In this document: positions 16,610 to 26,058 of the stretch, piece after piece
How positions within the stretch are numbered: the stretch's first letter is position 1
How the letters are laid out: each line of letters opens with the position of its first letter
Source of the DNA: Methanosphaera sp. ISO3-F5
Lineage (GTDB): Archaea; Methanobacteriota; Methanobacteria; Methanobacteriales; Methanobacteriaceae
Direction: 5' to 3'
Length of the DNA stretch: 44,715 nt
Assembly (NCBI RefSeq): GCF_034480035.2
Contig: NZ_CP118753.2
Span: 332,752 to 377,466, forward strand
Notes under the pieces: generated by a model
What the model saw: the letters and a program-made list of their open reading frames with translations, nothing else
The model's database searches: none
Told to the model about the DNA's origin: nothing
Position numbers and translations under genes: made by a program

Positions 16610-17827
16610 TTACATTCCATCCATACTCATTTCCATGATGTTTTTAGTTTCTTTTGCTAATTCTTCAGGTAATCCTTTAATATCAATATCTAGGAAACCT
16701 CTTACAATCATTGATGCAGCTTCATCTTCAGTTAATCCACGTGCCATTAAATATTGTATTTCGTTTTCAGCTATTTTTCCTACTGCTGCTTCGTGAGATA
16801 ATTCCATATCTGTACAGTCTCCTCTTAATTCAGGAATGGAGTATATTTTTGAATCATCAGATAATATTAATCCCATACATTCTAGGTGACCTTTTGCTTC
16901 ATGAGCTTTTCCATGTAAGTCTCCTCGTGTAATAATTGTGGATTCATCTTCGGATATTGCTCTTGTAATCATTTCTGATTGTGAGTTGATTCCGTTTAGT
17001 TCTGTTCTTGAACCTTGATCTATTACGGAGTCTTCTTTTCCTGCTAGTATGGATTGGAAAAATACTTTTGTGTTTTCTCCATTTGCATATGCTGTAGGGT
17101 ATGCTTGTAGGTTACGTACTGGATGTGCTAGTATATAATTGGAGATGTATGTACTGTTATCGTCCATGATTACACCGGTTCTTGGTCTTACATCCACTTC
17201 TTTTGCCCAGTTATGTACCATTGTAAATGTAATTTTTGAATCTTTTTTTAGGTAAAATTCGGATACACCTATATGTGCTGCATTGTCTACGTGTGCTGCT
17301 GTGGAACATCCTGTTATGATGTTTATTTCGGAACCTTCTTCTGCTATGATGATGTTGTGTGCTGTTTGTCTTACTGCATCATCACCAATGTACATACATG
17401 CTTGTATAGGTAATTCTAGTTTTGTTCCTGGTAGGCTTCTTATGAAGTATCCGCTTGTTGCTCCTAATTCTGTTGTTGCAGTATATTTATCTGCGTCTAC
17501 TTGTACTGCATTCCACATGTAATCTGCTAACCAATCATATTTTTCCAGTGCTTGTGCGGTTCCCATTACTTCTACGCCGGGGAACATGTTGTTTACAAAT
17601 ACTTCTGATTGGTCCATTTGTAGAAATGATGCTGATCTATCTTCTTCATCGGTCATCATTCCTACACTTGTTAATGTTTCTTTGTCTGATTTTGCTAAGT
17701 CATCTAATGAATCTAGATGTTCGTGTGCTTCTACATCTGCAGCTTCATATTCGTTTAAATCTATGTCTGCTCCTATAGCTGCTTCTTTATTTATTGCTTT
17801 TTCTGCTTTATCTTTTATTGAAACCAT
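16610..17827 (-). CDS. sufB: Fe-S cluster assembly scaffold SufB/SufD family
   Basis: This is the scaffold protein of the archaeal two-gene SUF system, on which iron-sulfur clusters are built with the SufC ATPase. The 405 residues form the SufBD beta-helix core, with GHLECMGLILSD and ELSHEAAVGKI in the C-terminal third carrying the cysteine and histidine expected in the cluster region. I start at ATG 17827, one base after the sufC stop, because GGAG lies nine bases upstream inside the sufC end; a TTG at 17842 would overlap sufC. It is the second gene of a sufCB operon. Confidence 0.92.
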   Translation of the reverse strand: MVSIKDKAEKAINKEAAIGADIDLNEYEAADVEAHEHLDSLDDLAKSDKETLTSVGMMTDEEDRSASFLQMDQSEVFVNNMFPGVEVMGTAQALEKYDWLADYMWNAVQVDADKYTATTELGATSGYFIRSLPGTKLELPIQACMYIGDDAVRQTAHNIIIAEEGSEINIITGCSTAAHVDNAAHIGVSEFYLKKDSKITFTMVHNWAKEVDVRPRTGVIMDDNSTYISNYILAHPVRNLQAYPTAYANGENTKVFFQSILAGKEDSVIDQGSRTELNGINSQSEMITRAISEDESTIITRGDLHGKAHEAKGHLECMGLILSDDSKIYSIPELRGDCTDMELSHEAAVGKIAENEIQYLMARGLTEDEAASMIVRGFLDIDIKGLPEELAKETKNIMEMSMDGM

Positions 17828-17828
17828 A

Positions 17829-18563
17829 TTACATATCTCCAAATCCTGATTTTCTTATATCAGTCATTATTTCTTCTGGATTGCCAGTTCTTGCTATTTT
17901 TCCATCTATTAGTACATGTGCGTGTGTAGCTTTTACAAACCTTAATATGTATCCTAAGTGTGTGATTAATAATCCGCCTTTTGTTGTGTTTTCATCATCT
18001 TGGCCTAGTAATGTGCTTATTTCTTTGGATATTAATTCCACATTTTCTATGTCTACTCCAGAATCTGGTTCATCAAACATTATGAAGTCTGGTTGTTGAG
18101 CTAGTAATTGTAGTAGTTCTGATCTTTTGACTTCTCCTCCGGAGAATCCTAAGTTTACATCTCTTTCTAGGAAGTCGTTATTTAATTTTAATCTTTCACC
18201 TAATTTTACTACTTCTTCGTCTAGTTCATCGTTTGTTTTGTATTCATGTTTGTCAACAATTTTCAGTAAGTCTTTTAGTTTTACTCCTCTTATTGCTGGT
18301 GGGTTTTGGAATGTTACTCCTAATCCTAAGGCTATTCTTTCATGTGTTTCTAGTTTTGTTATGTCTTTGCCTTTGTAGATTATTTTTCCTTTTGTTACTT
18401 CGTATTTTGGAAATCCGAGTATTGTCATGAATAATGTACTTTTTCCTGCACCGTTTGGTCCTAGTAGTACGTGTGTTTCTCCTTCGTTTATGTTGAGGTT
18501 TACTCCTTTTAGTATTTTTTTTCCTTCTACTTCTACTTCTAAGTCAGATATCTCAAGTAGCAT
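17829..18563 (-). CDS. sufC: Fe-S cluster assembly ATPase SufC
   Basis: SufC is the ABC-type ATPase that drives cluster assembly on SufB. The 244 residues contain Walker A GPNGAGKST (about 35-43), the signature LGFSGGEVKR (about 138-147) and Walker B FIMFDEPDSGVD (about 159-170). GGTGATGAA lies directly before the ATG. A likely promoter is the minus-strand TTTTTTATAT at 18611-18620, which gives a short leader. The 18-base palindrome at 18748-18765 is about 185 bases upstream and may control it. Confidence 0.95.
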   Translation of the reverse strand: MLLEISDLEVEVEGKKILKGVNLNINEGETHVLLGPNGAGKSTLFMTILGFPKYEVTKGKIIYKGKDITKLETHERIALGLGVTFQNPPAIRGVKLKDLLKIVDKHEYKTNDELDEEVVKLGERLKLNNDFLERDVNLGFSGGEVKRSELLQLLAQQPDFIMFDEPDSGVDIENVELISKEISTLLGQDDENTTKGGLLITHLGYILRFVKATHAHVLIDGKIARTGNPEEIMTDIRKSGFGDM

Positions 18564-18747
18564 TTCATCACCAAAATTAAAATTTAAAATAATTATTTTT
18601 TTTTATTAAAATATAAAAAAGCTTTATCTTTGTTGTTATTATTTTTAGTATTGATATCTTTTAAATGTTGTATTAACACTGTTATATAACATTGTTAATT
18701 ATTTCTATATTTATACAGTATATTTTCATGTTAAATCATGATATTTT

Positions 18748-18765
18748 CTTTAGGTTAACCTAAAG
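18748..18765. promoter_or_regulatory. 18-base perfect palindrome, possible DtxR-type operator
   Basis: CTTTAGGTTAACCTAAAG reads identically on both strands. It lies in the spacer between the divergent sufCB and mvhDGA operons. The half-site TTAGGTTA resembles that of DtxR/IdeR-type metal regulators, which would suit an iron-sulfur assembly operon. The rest of the 570-base spacer (18564-19133) is AT-rich, with a TTTTCAACA-type direct repeat at about 18766-18783 and no gene that I can see. Confidence 0.5.
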
Positions 18766-18961
18766 TTTTCAACATTTTTCAACAAAAAAATAAAAAATCA
18801 AAAAAATAGGAAAAAGCTTCAATAGCCAAAATAAGCATTATCAAATTTTATTTAGATTAACATTAATCCCAATATTTTCACAAAAAAACAAAAAAATTAC
18901 ATTTATCATATTTAAACTTAACGGTTTTTTCTATAAAATAACCTTTATTATAATAATAAAG

Positions 18962-19034
18962 TTATATAATAACTGTACATTATTTTAGTTAATTGTACAA
19001 TTGTACTCAAAGACGTTATGTTTAATAGTACAAT
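18962..19034 (+). promoter_or_regulatory. mvh promoter with GTACAAT repeats
   Basis: TTATATAA (18962-18969) is a good TATA box and predicts a start near 18990. GTACAT (18975), the perfect 12-base palindrome GTACAATTGTAC (18995-19006) and GTACAAT (19028-19034) surround that point. The pattern suggests a regulator that binds GTACAAT half-sites. The leader before mvhD would be about 140 bases. Confidence 0.5.
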
Positions 19035-19133
19035 AACACGTGTTTAAATTATTAAATTTAAATGTCAAATCATTTAGAATTTTAAATGGTTATTAAGTTA
19101 AATAATCATGTTTTTATAATAGGAGGAAAAATA

Positions 19134-19562
19134 ATGGCTAACGACGATATTAAAATAATCGTTTTCAGTTGTAACTGGTGCTGTTACGGTGGAGCAGATA
19201 CTGCAGGAACATCAAGAATGCAATACCCACCTAACATAAGAATGATCAGAGTAATGTGCTCTGGAAGAATTGAACCTCAATTCATACTCAAAGCTCTAAG
19301 AGAAGGAGCAGACGGAGTATTTATCGGTGGATGTCACATGGGAGACTGCCACTACGATGCAGGTAACTACAAATTCGATAGAAGAATGAGATTAATCTAC
19401 AGATTATTAGATGAACTCGGAATCGAAAAACAAAGAGTACAACACGACTGGATTTCAGCTTCAGAAGGAGAAAAATTCGCAAGTACCATTAGAAGAGTAA
19501 CTGCAGAAATTGAAGAATTAGGTCCTTCACCACTAAAAGCACAATTAGCAGAGGGGGAATAA
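19134..19562 (+). CDS. mvhD: F420-non-reducing hydrogenase iron-sulfur subunit D
   Basis: MvhD carries a [2Fe-2S] cluster that links the hydrogenase to heterodisulfide reductase. The 142 residues hold the expected cysteines: [15 protein letters not shown] (C13, C16, C17), MCSGR (C42) and GCHMGDCHY (C67, C72). I use ATG 19134, which follows AGGAGG; an upstream in-frame ATG at 19086 has no ribosome site. Four bases separate its stop from mvhG. The C-ended codons (AAC, TAC, GAC) mark a highly expressed gene. Confidence 0.95.
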   Translation: MANDDIKIIVFSCNWCCYGGADTAGTSRMQYPPNIRMIRVMCSGRIEPQFILKALREGADGVFIGGCHMGDCHYDAGNYKFDRRMRLIYRLLDELGIEKQRVQHDWISASEGEKFASTIRRVTAEIEELGPSPLKAQLAEGE

Positions 19563-19566
19563 GTAC

Positions 19567-20484
19567 ATGGCAGATAAAAAAAGAATAGGAACTATGTGGC
19601 TCGGTGGATGTTCTGGATGTCACATTGCATTTACAGATTTACACGAATTATTATTAGATGTATTAGAAGTTGCAGAATTCGAATTCAGTCCTGTACTTAT
19701 GGATACAAAATACGATGAAATTCCAGAAATGGACATAGTATTAATCGAAGGTGGAATCCGTAACGACGAAAACAAAGAATTAGCTGAAGTATTAAGAGAA
19801 AAAGCTGACTTTGTAGTAGCATACGGATCATGTGCAGAATTCGGAGGAGTTCCAGGACTTGGAAACTTACACACCAACGACGAATTAACAACAGAAGCAT
19901 ACATAAACTCATGCTCAACAGTTAACCCAGATGGAATCATACCAAACGAATCAGTACCTCACTTAGAAAGCAGAGTAAGACCATTAAGTGATGTAATTAA
20001 AGTAGACGCAGCATTACCTGGATGTCCACCAAAATCCGACGTAATCGCACAAGTACTCATTGCATTAGTTAAAGGAGAAACTCCAGAAATCCCTGATAAC
20101 AACTTATGTGACGTATGTGAAAGAGAAAAACCACCTACGGGAATGGCAATGGACACAATCAAAAGACCTTGGGAAGTTGGACCAACCGACAAAGACTTAT
20201 GTTTAGTACCTCAAGGAATAATTTGTTTAGGTCCTGCAACAAGACCATTATGTGGAGCACAATGTCCATCAGTAGACACTCCATGTAGAGGATGTTATGG
20301 TCCTACCGACAAAGTATTAGATGCTGGAGCAAAAATGATAAGTGCTATAGGATCTGACTTCGGTGTAGAAAACGATAAAGAAATCGACCCTGAAGAAGTT
20401 GCTAACCAAGTAGAAGATATTGTAGGAACATTCTACACATACACATTACCAGCAGCTTTAATCCCATTAAAACTTAGAGATTAG
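19567..20484 (+). CDS. mvhG: F420-non-reducing hydrogenase small subunit
   Basis: MvhG is the electron-transfer subunit, which carries iron-sulfur clusters. The 305 residues start with the proximal-cluster motif WLGGCSGCH (C15, C18), continue with YGSCAEFGGVPGLGN near residue 86 and LPGCPPKSD near residue 150, and have a cysteine-rich part (residues 180-245) for the other clusters. There is no twin-arginine signal, in line with a cytoplasmic enzyme. It lies four bases after mvhD and 20 before mvhA. Confidence 0.95.
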   Translation: MADKKRIGTMWLGGCSGCHIAFTDLHELLLDVLEVAEFEFSPVLMDTKYDEIPEMDIVLIEGGIRNDENKELAEVLREKADFVVAYGSCAEFGGVPGLGNLHTNDELTTEAYINSCSTVNPDGIIPNESVPHLESRVRPLSDVIKVDAALPGCPPKSDVIAQVLIALVKGETPEIPDNNLCDVCEREKPPTGMAMDTIKRPWEVGPTDKDLCLVPQGIICLGPATRPLCGAQCPSVDTPCRGCYGPTDKVLDAGAKMISAIGSDFGVENDKEIDPEEVANQVEDIVGTFYTYTLPAALIPLKLRD

Positions 20485-20504
20485 ATTGTAGGAGGCTAAA
20501 ATAA

Positions 20505-21938
20505 ATGGTAGAATTAACATTAGAACCTGTAACCAGGATTGAAGGTCACGCAAAAATTACAGTAGACCTCGATGAAGAAGGAAACGTAAAAGATACTAAA
20601 TTACACGTAATGGAATTCAGAGGATTTGAAAAATTCTTACAAGGAAGACCAATCGAAGAAGTACCAAGAATCGTACCTAGAATCTGTGGTATCTGTGATG
20701 TACAACACCACTTAGCTGCAGCTAAAGCATGTGACCAAGTATTTGGTTACAACGATGATGAAATACTTCCAGCAGCATACAAAATGAGAGAAATCATGAA
20801 CTGGGCATCAGTTATACACTCTCACACATTAAGTTTCTACTTCTTATCTGCACCTGATTTCATCGGTGGAAAAGACAGAAAAACTAGAAACGTATTCCAA
20901 ATAATTAAAGACTATCCTGAATTAGCTAAAAAAGCATTAGCATTAAGAAGAAATGCACAAGATATTGTAACAGCTATCGGTGGAAGACCAATTCACCAAG
21001 TATCAAACACACCTGGTGGAATTACCACAGAATTAACCGATGAAGAACAAAAAGACAACTTAGCAAAAGCAAAAGAATGTCTCGAACTTTCATGGGATAC
21101 CTGGAATGCAGCACAACCAATCTTTGAAGAAAACATGGACTTAATCAAAACATTAGGTTATGTTGAAACTTACCACACTGGTTTAGTAAGTAAAAAAGAT
21201 GGTAGTTGGGACATGTACAACGGTAATGTAAGAATGGTTGACAAACAAGGAGCAGAATATGCTGAATTTGCACCACAAGATTACACAGACTACATAGCAG
21301 AAGGCGTAAAACCATACTCCTGGTTAAAATTCCCTTACATCAAAGATATAGGATACCCTGAAGGTGTATACAGAGTAGCTCCTTTATCCAGATTAAACGC
21401 ATGTAAAAAAATGCCAGATGAAGCACCTGAAGCTCAAAAATTATTAGACGACTTCAGAGCAACATTCGGTCAATGTCCACAAGAAACATTATTATTCCAC
21501 CCAGCAAGACTCATCGAATTAATCGCATCTGCAGAATTAGCAGTTGACGGTCTTGAAGGAGATTTAAGTGGAGAAAAACGTCCTGGAGCTATCGACAGAA
21601 GCCAAATCACCGGTGAAGGTGTAGGTATAGTTGAAGCATCAAGAGGAACATTAACTCACCACTACAAAACAGATGAAAACGGTTTAGTAACTGAAGCAAA
21701 CATCGTAGTAGCTACAGTACAAAACAACCCAGCTATGGAAATGGGTATTCAACAAGTTGCAAACACTTACATAAAACCTGGTGTAGAAGTAGATGATAAA
21801 ATATTCAACTTAATGGAAATGGTTATCCGTGCATACGACCCATGTTTATCATGTGCAACTCACCAATTAGATACTCAAATGAGATTATCCACTGTTGAAG
21901 TATATGATCATATGGGTAACTTAGTTAAAAAAATATAA
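20505..21938 (+). CDS. mvhA: F420-non-reducing hydrogenase large subunit
   Basis: MvhA holds the [NiFe] site that splits H2. Of the 477 residues, R59-I-C61-G-I-C64 and the C-terminal D445-P-C447-L-S-C450-A-T-H453 provide the four nickel-binding cysteines. All four are cysteine, with no selenocysteine codon. The 24 residues after His453 are the usual tail removed during maturation. AGGAGG precedes the ATG. No mvhB polyferredoxin or hdr gene follows; the next gene is on the other strand after 735 bases. Confidence 0.96.
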   Translation: MVELTLEPVTRIEGHAKITVDLDEEGNVKDTKLHVMEFRGFEKFLQGRPIEEVPRIVPRICGICDVQHHLAAAKACDQVFGYNDDEILPAAYKMREIMNWASVIHSHTLSFYFLSAPDFIGGKDRKTRNVFQIIKDYPELAKKALALRRNAQDIVTAIGGRPIHQVSNTPGGITTELTDEEQKDNLAKAKECLELSWDTWNAAQPIFEENMDLIKTLGYVETYHTGLVSKKDGSWDMYNGNVRMVDKQGAEYAEFAPQDYTDYIAEGVKPYSWLKFPYIKDIGYPEGVYRVAPLSRLNACKKMPDEAPEAQKLLDDFRATFGQCPQETLLFHPARLIELIASAELAVDGLEGDLSGEKRPGAIDRSQITGEGVGIVEASRGTLTHHYKTDENGLVTEANIVVATVQNNPAMEMGIQQVANTYIKPGVEVDDKIFNLMEMVIRAYDPCLSCATHQLDTQMRLSTVEVYDHMGNLVKKI

Positions 21939-21979
21939 ATAAACTAAAATAAGTACAAATCTTCTATCGAAGATCAATG

Positions 21980-22013
21980 ATGATTTGAAGTTCTTCTTCA
22001 ATCATTCTTTTTT
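21980..22013 (+). terminator. Terminator of mvhDGA
   Basis: ATGATTTGAAG (21980-21990) pairs with CTTCAATCAT (21996-22005) with one bulged T, followed by a T6 tract (22008-22013). It lies about 40 bases after the mvhA stop. Confidence 0.6.
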
Positions 22014-22071
22014 GATGATGTATTCATCTTTATGTTATTTTTTGACTAAAATAATACTTTAGGGACATAGT

Positions 22072-22121
22072 AGCATAGTATGAGTTTTATACTTGACTAA
22101 TGTTTACTATGCTTTTTTTTT
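22072..22121 (+). terminator. Second inverted repeat with a T9 tract in the mvhA spacer
   Basis: AGCATAGTA (22072-22080) is perfectly complementary to TACTATGCT (22105-22113), which runs into nine T bases. The loop is 24 bases. It may be a backup terminator or the 3' end of a small RNA. The remaining spacer up to 22673 is T-rich and I see no gene in it. Confidence 0.4.
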
Positions 22122-22673
22122 ATTTTATAGATTCTATTTTTATTATGAAACATTTTTTTTCAGAGTTGTTTTTTGATTATCTTATTTTTATTAGGTTTTT
22201 AATAAGTATTAATGGATTTTGATTTTTTTTATACTTTAATTTTTGTTTTTAAAATTAGTATGGTTCAAAAAAAAAATAATTAAATAAGAATTATATAAAA
22301 ATAATTCTTTCCTTTTTCATTACAAATAGTTGATTTTACTTGAACACTTTCTCTTTTAAAGAAATTTTTGACTTTGGATTATATTATTTAAGTCAATTTT
22401 TTTTTCTTCATTAAGGTTTATACAATTGTGTTTCCACATTTTTCTACATTTATGATTTTTTACTTTTCTTAATGTAGTAATGTATTTTTTGAGATTTTTT
22501 AAATTATTTATTTTTGGAGTTTTTCTAATAGGGGGAAATGAATTAATTTTTTAGTTTATACATTTTAAGATTAGATTGTAGAACATAATATCATACTTTT
22601 TTTAATTTTTTTATTACCTTCTACAATTATTATTATGTATGTGGTAGGATAAATACTTTTTTATTAAAAAGTA

Positions 22674-23597
22674 TTACTTTTTTTCTAATTCCTGTATTTT
22701 ATCAATATTTTCTAATTTTTTGCCCATATTCTTTGTATAAATTCCAGTAATCGTATTTATACCAAGTTTGATATAATCTTCTAAATAGTTGTTCTCATTT
22801 GTTGCATATTGTATTTTTAATTCAACATCTGGTAAATATAATCTCAATAAAATAATTATTTTTAATATAAATTCTTTTGAATACTGGGGGTTATATTCTT
22901 CAGGTGAATCAATAAATGGATCAAAACCTCTTATTTCTATATAATCAATATTTAATTTTCTTATTCTTTCAATTATGTTGAAGATATCATGATGACTCTC
23001 ATTATATTTTAAAGTTAATACATATGTAACCTTAATACTCATATTTTCTTTAATGTATCTGATTACTTGTTCTTCATACTTGCTATTAAAATTATCATTA
23101 TTATCATTATTATCTTTATATGAAAAATCGAGTGGATTGTAAATTATTGAATTCAACTCATATTTTTTCAAATATTTTAAATTATCATAATTTGATAAAG
23201 CAACATTAATATTTAAACTTAAATGTTCCAAATAATTTAAAATTATAAATAACTCCCTTAATCCAGTAATATCTTTATTATAACAATTAATTCCACTGAA
23301 ATCATAATCAGATAACCCATTTAATTTATATTCAATATTTTTAACAATAAATTCTTCCGTATACTTCTGTCTTGAAATTGGTGTCCTATAACCACACGTT
23401 GGACAATTATCCTCAATCTTATAAATACTAGGATAATAAATATTGCATTCATATCTTATTCTGGAATCATTTAGATTTTCTTGTATGTGATTAATAATTA
23501 ATTTCATATTATCTTCATTTTTTTCTTCTAATATGAATCTAATATCTTCAAGATTAGTTTTGTTATTATCAATATTTTTCAGAATATTTTTTATCAT
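22674..23597 (-). CDS. Radical-SAM-like protein (BioB/HmdB-like) with incomplete cluster motif
   Basis: The 307-residue protein looks like a radical SAM barrel of the biotin-synthase type. A short helical N-terminal region is followed by DNCPTCGYRTPISRQKYTEEFI (in two parts, residues 63-74 and 75-84), the usual segment after the last two cluster cysteines, and later barrel strands such as IDYIEIRGFDPF. C65 and C68 are present, but the first cysteine of a C-x3-C or C-x5-C motif is missing: isoleucine and tyrosine stand there, and the nearest cysteine is C51. It may bind no normal cluster or may use C51. I start at ATG 23597, six bases after GGAG. It is Asn/Ile/Lys-rich and stands alone between mvh and mcr. 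Exact function unknown. Confidence 0.7.
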   Translation of the reverse strand: MIKNILKNIDNNKTNLEDIRFILEEKNEDNMKLIINHIQENLNDSRIRYECNIYYPSIYKIEDNCPTCGYRTPISRQKYTEEFIVKNIEYKLNGLSDYDFSGINCYNKDITGLRELFIILNYLEHLSLNINVALSNYDNLKYLKKYELNSIIYNPLDFSYKDNNDNNDNFNSKYEEQVIRYIKENMSIKVTYVLTLKYNESHHDIFNIIERIRKLNIDYIEIRGFDPFIDSPEEYNPQYSKEFILKIIILLRLYLPDVELKIQYATNENNYLEDYIKLGINTITGIYTKNMGKKLENIDKIQELEKK

Positions 23598-23767
23598 TTT
23601 TTTCTCCACAATTTTATTAATCTACTATTAATTCTTAATTATTTTTTTTCAAACTAAGAATACCATAATTTTTAGGATAAACTAAATATTTTTAATAATT
23701 ATTATAAAATTTAATACTCTATTTTTTCTATAATTACTTTATTTTTTTTAATTAAAATTTGAAAACA

Positions 23768-23920
23768 TTTATATGTTTATTTCATTATATATTTCAAATG
23801 TAAGAATATTTATTACAAATAGAAAACTAGTATACAAAATATTCAAAGTAATGTTTATATTTGTATTACTCTAATAAACGTACTATAAACGGTTAAATTA
23901 CTCCTTTGGAGTGTTTTTTT
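23768..23920 (+). promoter_or_regulatory. Likely mcr promoter and attenuator-like leader
   Basis: TTTATATG (23768-23775) after AAAACA is a promoter candidate with a start near 23797, about 400 bases before mcrB. ACTCC TTT GGAGT (23900-23912) followed by T7 (23914-23920) looks like a terminator. AGTAAT (23847-23852) can pair with ATTACT at 23865-23870, or with a second ATTACT at 23897-23902 that covers part of the terminator arm. The rest of the 604-base spacer contains the short inverted repeat TATGC/GCATA (24015-24028), a second TATA-like AAAATTATAA near 24126 and the ribosome site AGAGGTG before mcrB. Confidence 0.45.
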
Positions 23921-24201
23921 GTATAAATATTTGAACACAATTATGGAAATGTATTTTTAGATAGTTGGAGGGACATATTTTTTCTTATTGAAGTTTATTA
24001 CTAATCTTTTTCACTATGCGTATGCATAAAAAACACGTATTACTCAGTACTGGTTCATCAATATTTTTACCAACTAAATATTTGTTGAATAATTTACAAT
24101 ATTAAGTAATGTGAAAAGGAAAATAAGAAAAATTATAACCCGGAATGAATATGATAATTTCATTTCTTAATGAATATACTTTTTAAGAGGTGTACATATA
24201 A

Positions 24202-25530
24202 ATGCCAACATATGAAGACAAAATAGATTTATATGGGGTAGATGGAAAACTTTTAGAAGAACAAGTACCTCTAGAAGCAATTAGTCCAGTAGTAAACCCT
24301 ACAATTAAAAATATTATACAAGAAATTAAGCGTTCTGTTGCTGTAAACCTTGCAGGAATAGAAAAATCATTAGCAAACGGTGCTTACGGTGGAAAAGCAA
24401 ACTTTATTCCTGGTAGGGAATTAGAATTAGATATCGTAGGAAATGCAGATGCAATTGCAGACAAAATGTCAAAAATGTTAAAAGTTGACGCTGATGATGA
24501 CTTCAACCTTGAATTATTAAATGGTGGAAAACAAGTATTAGTACAAGTACCATCAGAAAGATTAGCTGTTTCTGGTGACTATTCAGTAGCACCATTAGCA
24601 ACAGGTTCAGCTTTAATCCAAGCTATTCTCGATACATTTGATATTAACAAATATCAAGCATCAGAAATTAAAACAGCTGCTATGGGTGGATACCCACATA
24701 ACGTAAAATTAGGCGGAGCAATCACAACACTTTTAGGTCAAACAACTCACCTTGAAGGTTTAGGATACAGCCTAAGAAACATTGGTGCTAACCACGTAGT
24801 AGCAATCACTAAGAAAAACACTCTTAACGCAGTAGCTTTATCATCCATCCTTGAACAAACCGCAACATTCGAAATGGGTGACGCAATAGGTGCATTCGAA
24901 AGAAGCCACTTATTAGGTTTAGCATTCCAAGGATTAAACGCAAACAACTTAGTTTACGATTTAGTTAAAGAAAATGGTAAAGGAACTCTTGGAGATGTAG
25001 TAGTAGCATTATTATCAAGAGCATTAGACGATGGAGTAATCAAAGTAAAAGAAACATTACCTTCCGGATACAAATTATATGAACCAGTTGACTGGGCATT
25101 ATGGAACGCATATGCAGCAGCAGGTCTCGTAGCTTCCGTTATTGTAAACGTAGGTGCAGCAAGAGCAGCACAAGGTATCGCATCATCCATCCTATACTTC
25201 AACGATATTCTCGAATACGAAGCAGGTTTACCTGGTGTAGACTTTGGTAGAGTAATGGGTGTAGGTGTAGGTATGAGTTTCTTCTCACACGGTATATACG
25301 GTGGAGGAGGACCAGGTATCTTCAACGGTAACCACGTAGTAACAAGACACAGTAAAGGATACGCAATTCCATGTGATACAGCAGCAATGTCCTTAGATTC
25401 AGGTACACAAATGTTCTCTGTAGAAGCAACATCTGCTTTAGTTGGAGAAGTATATGGTAGTGTAGACAATTTAAGAGAACCAGTAAAATATGTTGCTGAA
25501 GGAGCAAGTCAAATAAAAGATAAAATCTAA
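24202..25530 (+). CDS. mcrB: Methyl-coenzyme M reductase beta subunit
   Basis: McrB is the beta subunit of the nickel-F430 enzyme that makes methane from methyl-coenzyme M and coenzyme B. The 442 residues match the family from [15 protein letters not shown] at the start to the glycine-rich active-site region [20 protein letters not shown] near residue 362. AGAGGTG precedes the ATG. It opens a B-D-G-A operon, the order known for the isoenzyme II (mrt) type. C-ended codons show high expression. Confidence 0.97.
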   Translation: MPTYEDKIDLYGVDGKLLEEQVPLEAISPVVNPTIKNIIQEIKRSVAVNLAGIEKSLANGAYGGKANFIPGRELELDIVGNADAIADKMSKMLKVDADDDFNLELLNGGKQVLVQVPSERLAVSGDYSVAPLATGSALIQAILDTFDINKYQASEIKTAAMGGYPHNVKLGGAITTLLGQTTHLEGLGYSLRNIGANHVVAITKKNTLNAVALSSILEQTATFEMGDAIGAFERSHLLGLAFQGLNANNLVYDLVKENGKGTLGDVVVALLSRALDDGVIKVKETLPSGYKLYEPVDWALWNAYAAAGLVASVIVNVGAARAAQGIASSILYFNDILEYEAGLPGVDFGRVMGVGVGMSFFSHGIYGGGGPGIFNGNHVVTRHSKGYAIPCDTAAMSLDSGTQMFSVEATSALVGEVYGSVDNLREPVKYVAEGASQIKDKI

Positions 25531-25545
25531 GTAGGATGTTAAATA

Positions 25546-26052
25546 ATGTCAGCAGAAGTAGAAGAACAAAATATCATTAAAGCAACTGATGTGAAAATTT
25601 TCCCATATAGGATATTAAAACCAACAACAACTGAAAAAATATTAAACCAAATATTACAGTTAGAAGGAGTTTTAAGAGTATTACTTAATGGTGAATCATT
25701 ACCTACAATAGTTAACTTTGGCCCAGCAAAGGGATTGCCAGTTAACCATACAGATAGAAAAACTATCAACGTAAAAGGTAACGACGTTCCACTACGTGTT
25801 TCTGTTGGTGAAATAATTTTAACAGTCCAATTAGACAATCTTGAAGATTTTGTAGAAAAGGCTGATGAAATTTTGGATAATACTCTAAACTTTGGTTATG
25901 ATATTAAAGTTGGAATATTTAATAAAACTCAAACTTCCGTTTCAGATTACATGAAATACGGTGAAGGATTTGAAGACAAAATAGATTCAAGACTAATAGG
26001 ATTAGTAGATCCAAACGCAAAATCATCAGAAACTGTTAGATATATCAGGTGA
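25546..26052 (+). CDS. mcrD: Methyl-coenzyme M reductase operon protein D
   Basis: McrD is not part of the finished enzyme; it binds the reductase and is thought to help assembly or cofactor insertion. The 168 residues show the family pattern DVKIFPYRILKPTTTEKIL near residue 13 and a ferredoxin-like alpha/beta fold. It lies 15 bases after mcrB and six before mcrG. Its codons are less biased than those of the flanking structural genes, in keeping with lower protein demand. Confidence 0.94.
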   Translation: MSAEVEEQNIIKATDVKIFPYRILKPTTTEKILNQILQLEGVLRVLLNGESLPTIVNFGPAKGLPVNHTDRKTINVKGNDVPLRVSVGEIILTVQLDNLEDFVEKADEILDNTLNFGYDIKVGIFNKTQTSVSDYMKYGEGFEDKIDSRLIGLVDPNAKSSETVRYIR

Positions 26053-26058
26053 TTGTAA

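Noticed and set aside
19086-19133. Upstream ATG extension of mvhD.
   Set aside because: AGGAGG lies just before ATG 19134, and the extra residues do not match the family.
21975-22020. Possible C/D box small RNA (ATGATGA and TTGATGA present).
   Set aside because: No CTGA D box lies at a suitable distance, and the same bases form the mvhA terminator hairpin.
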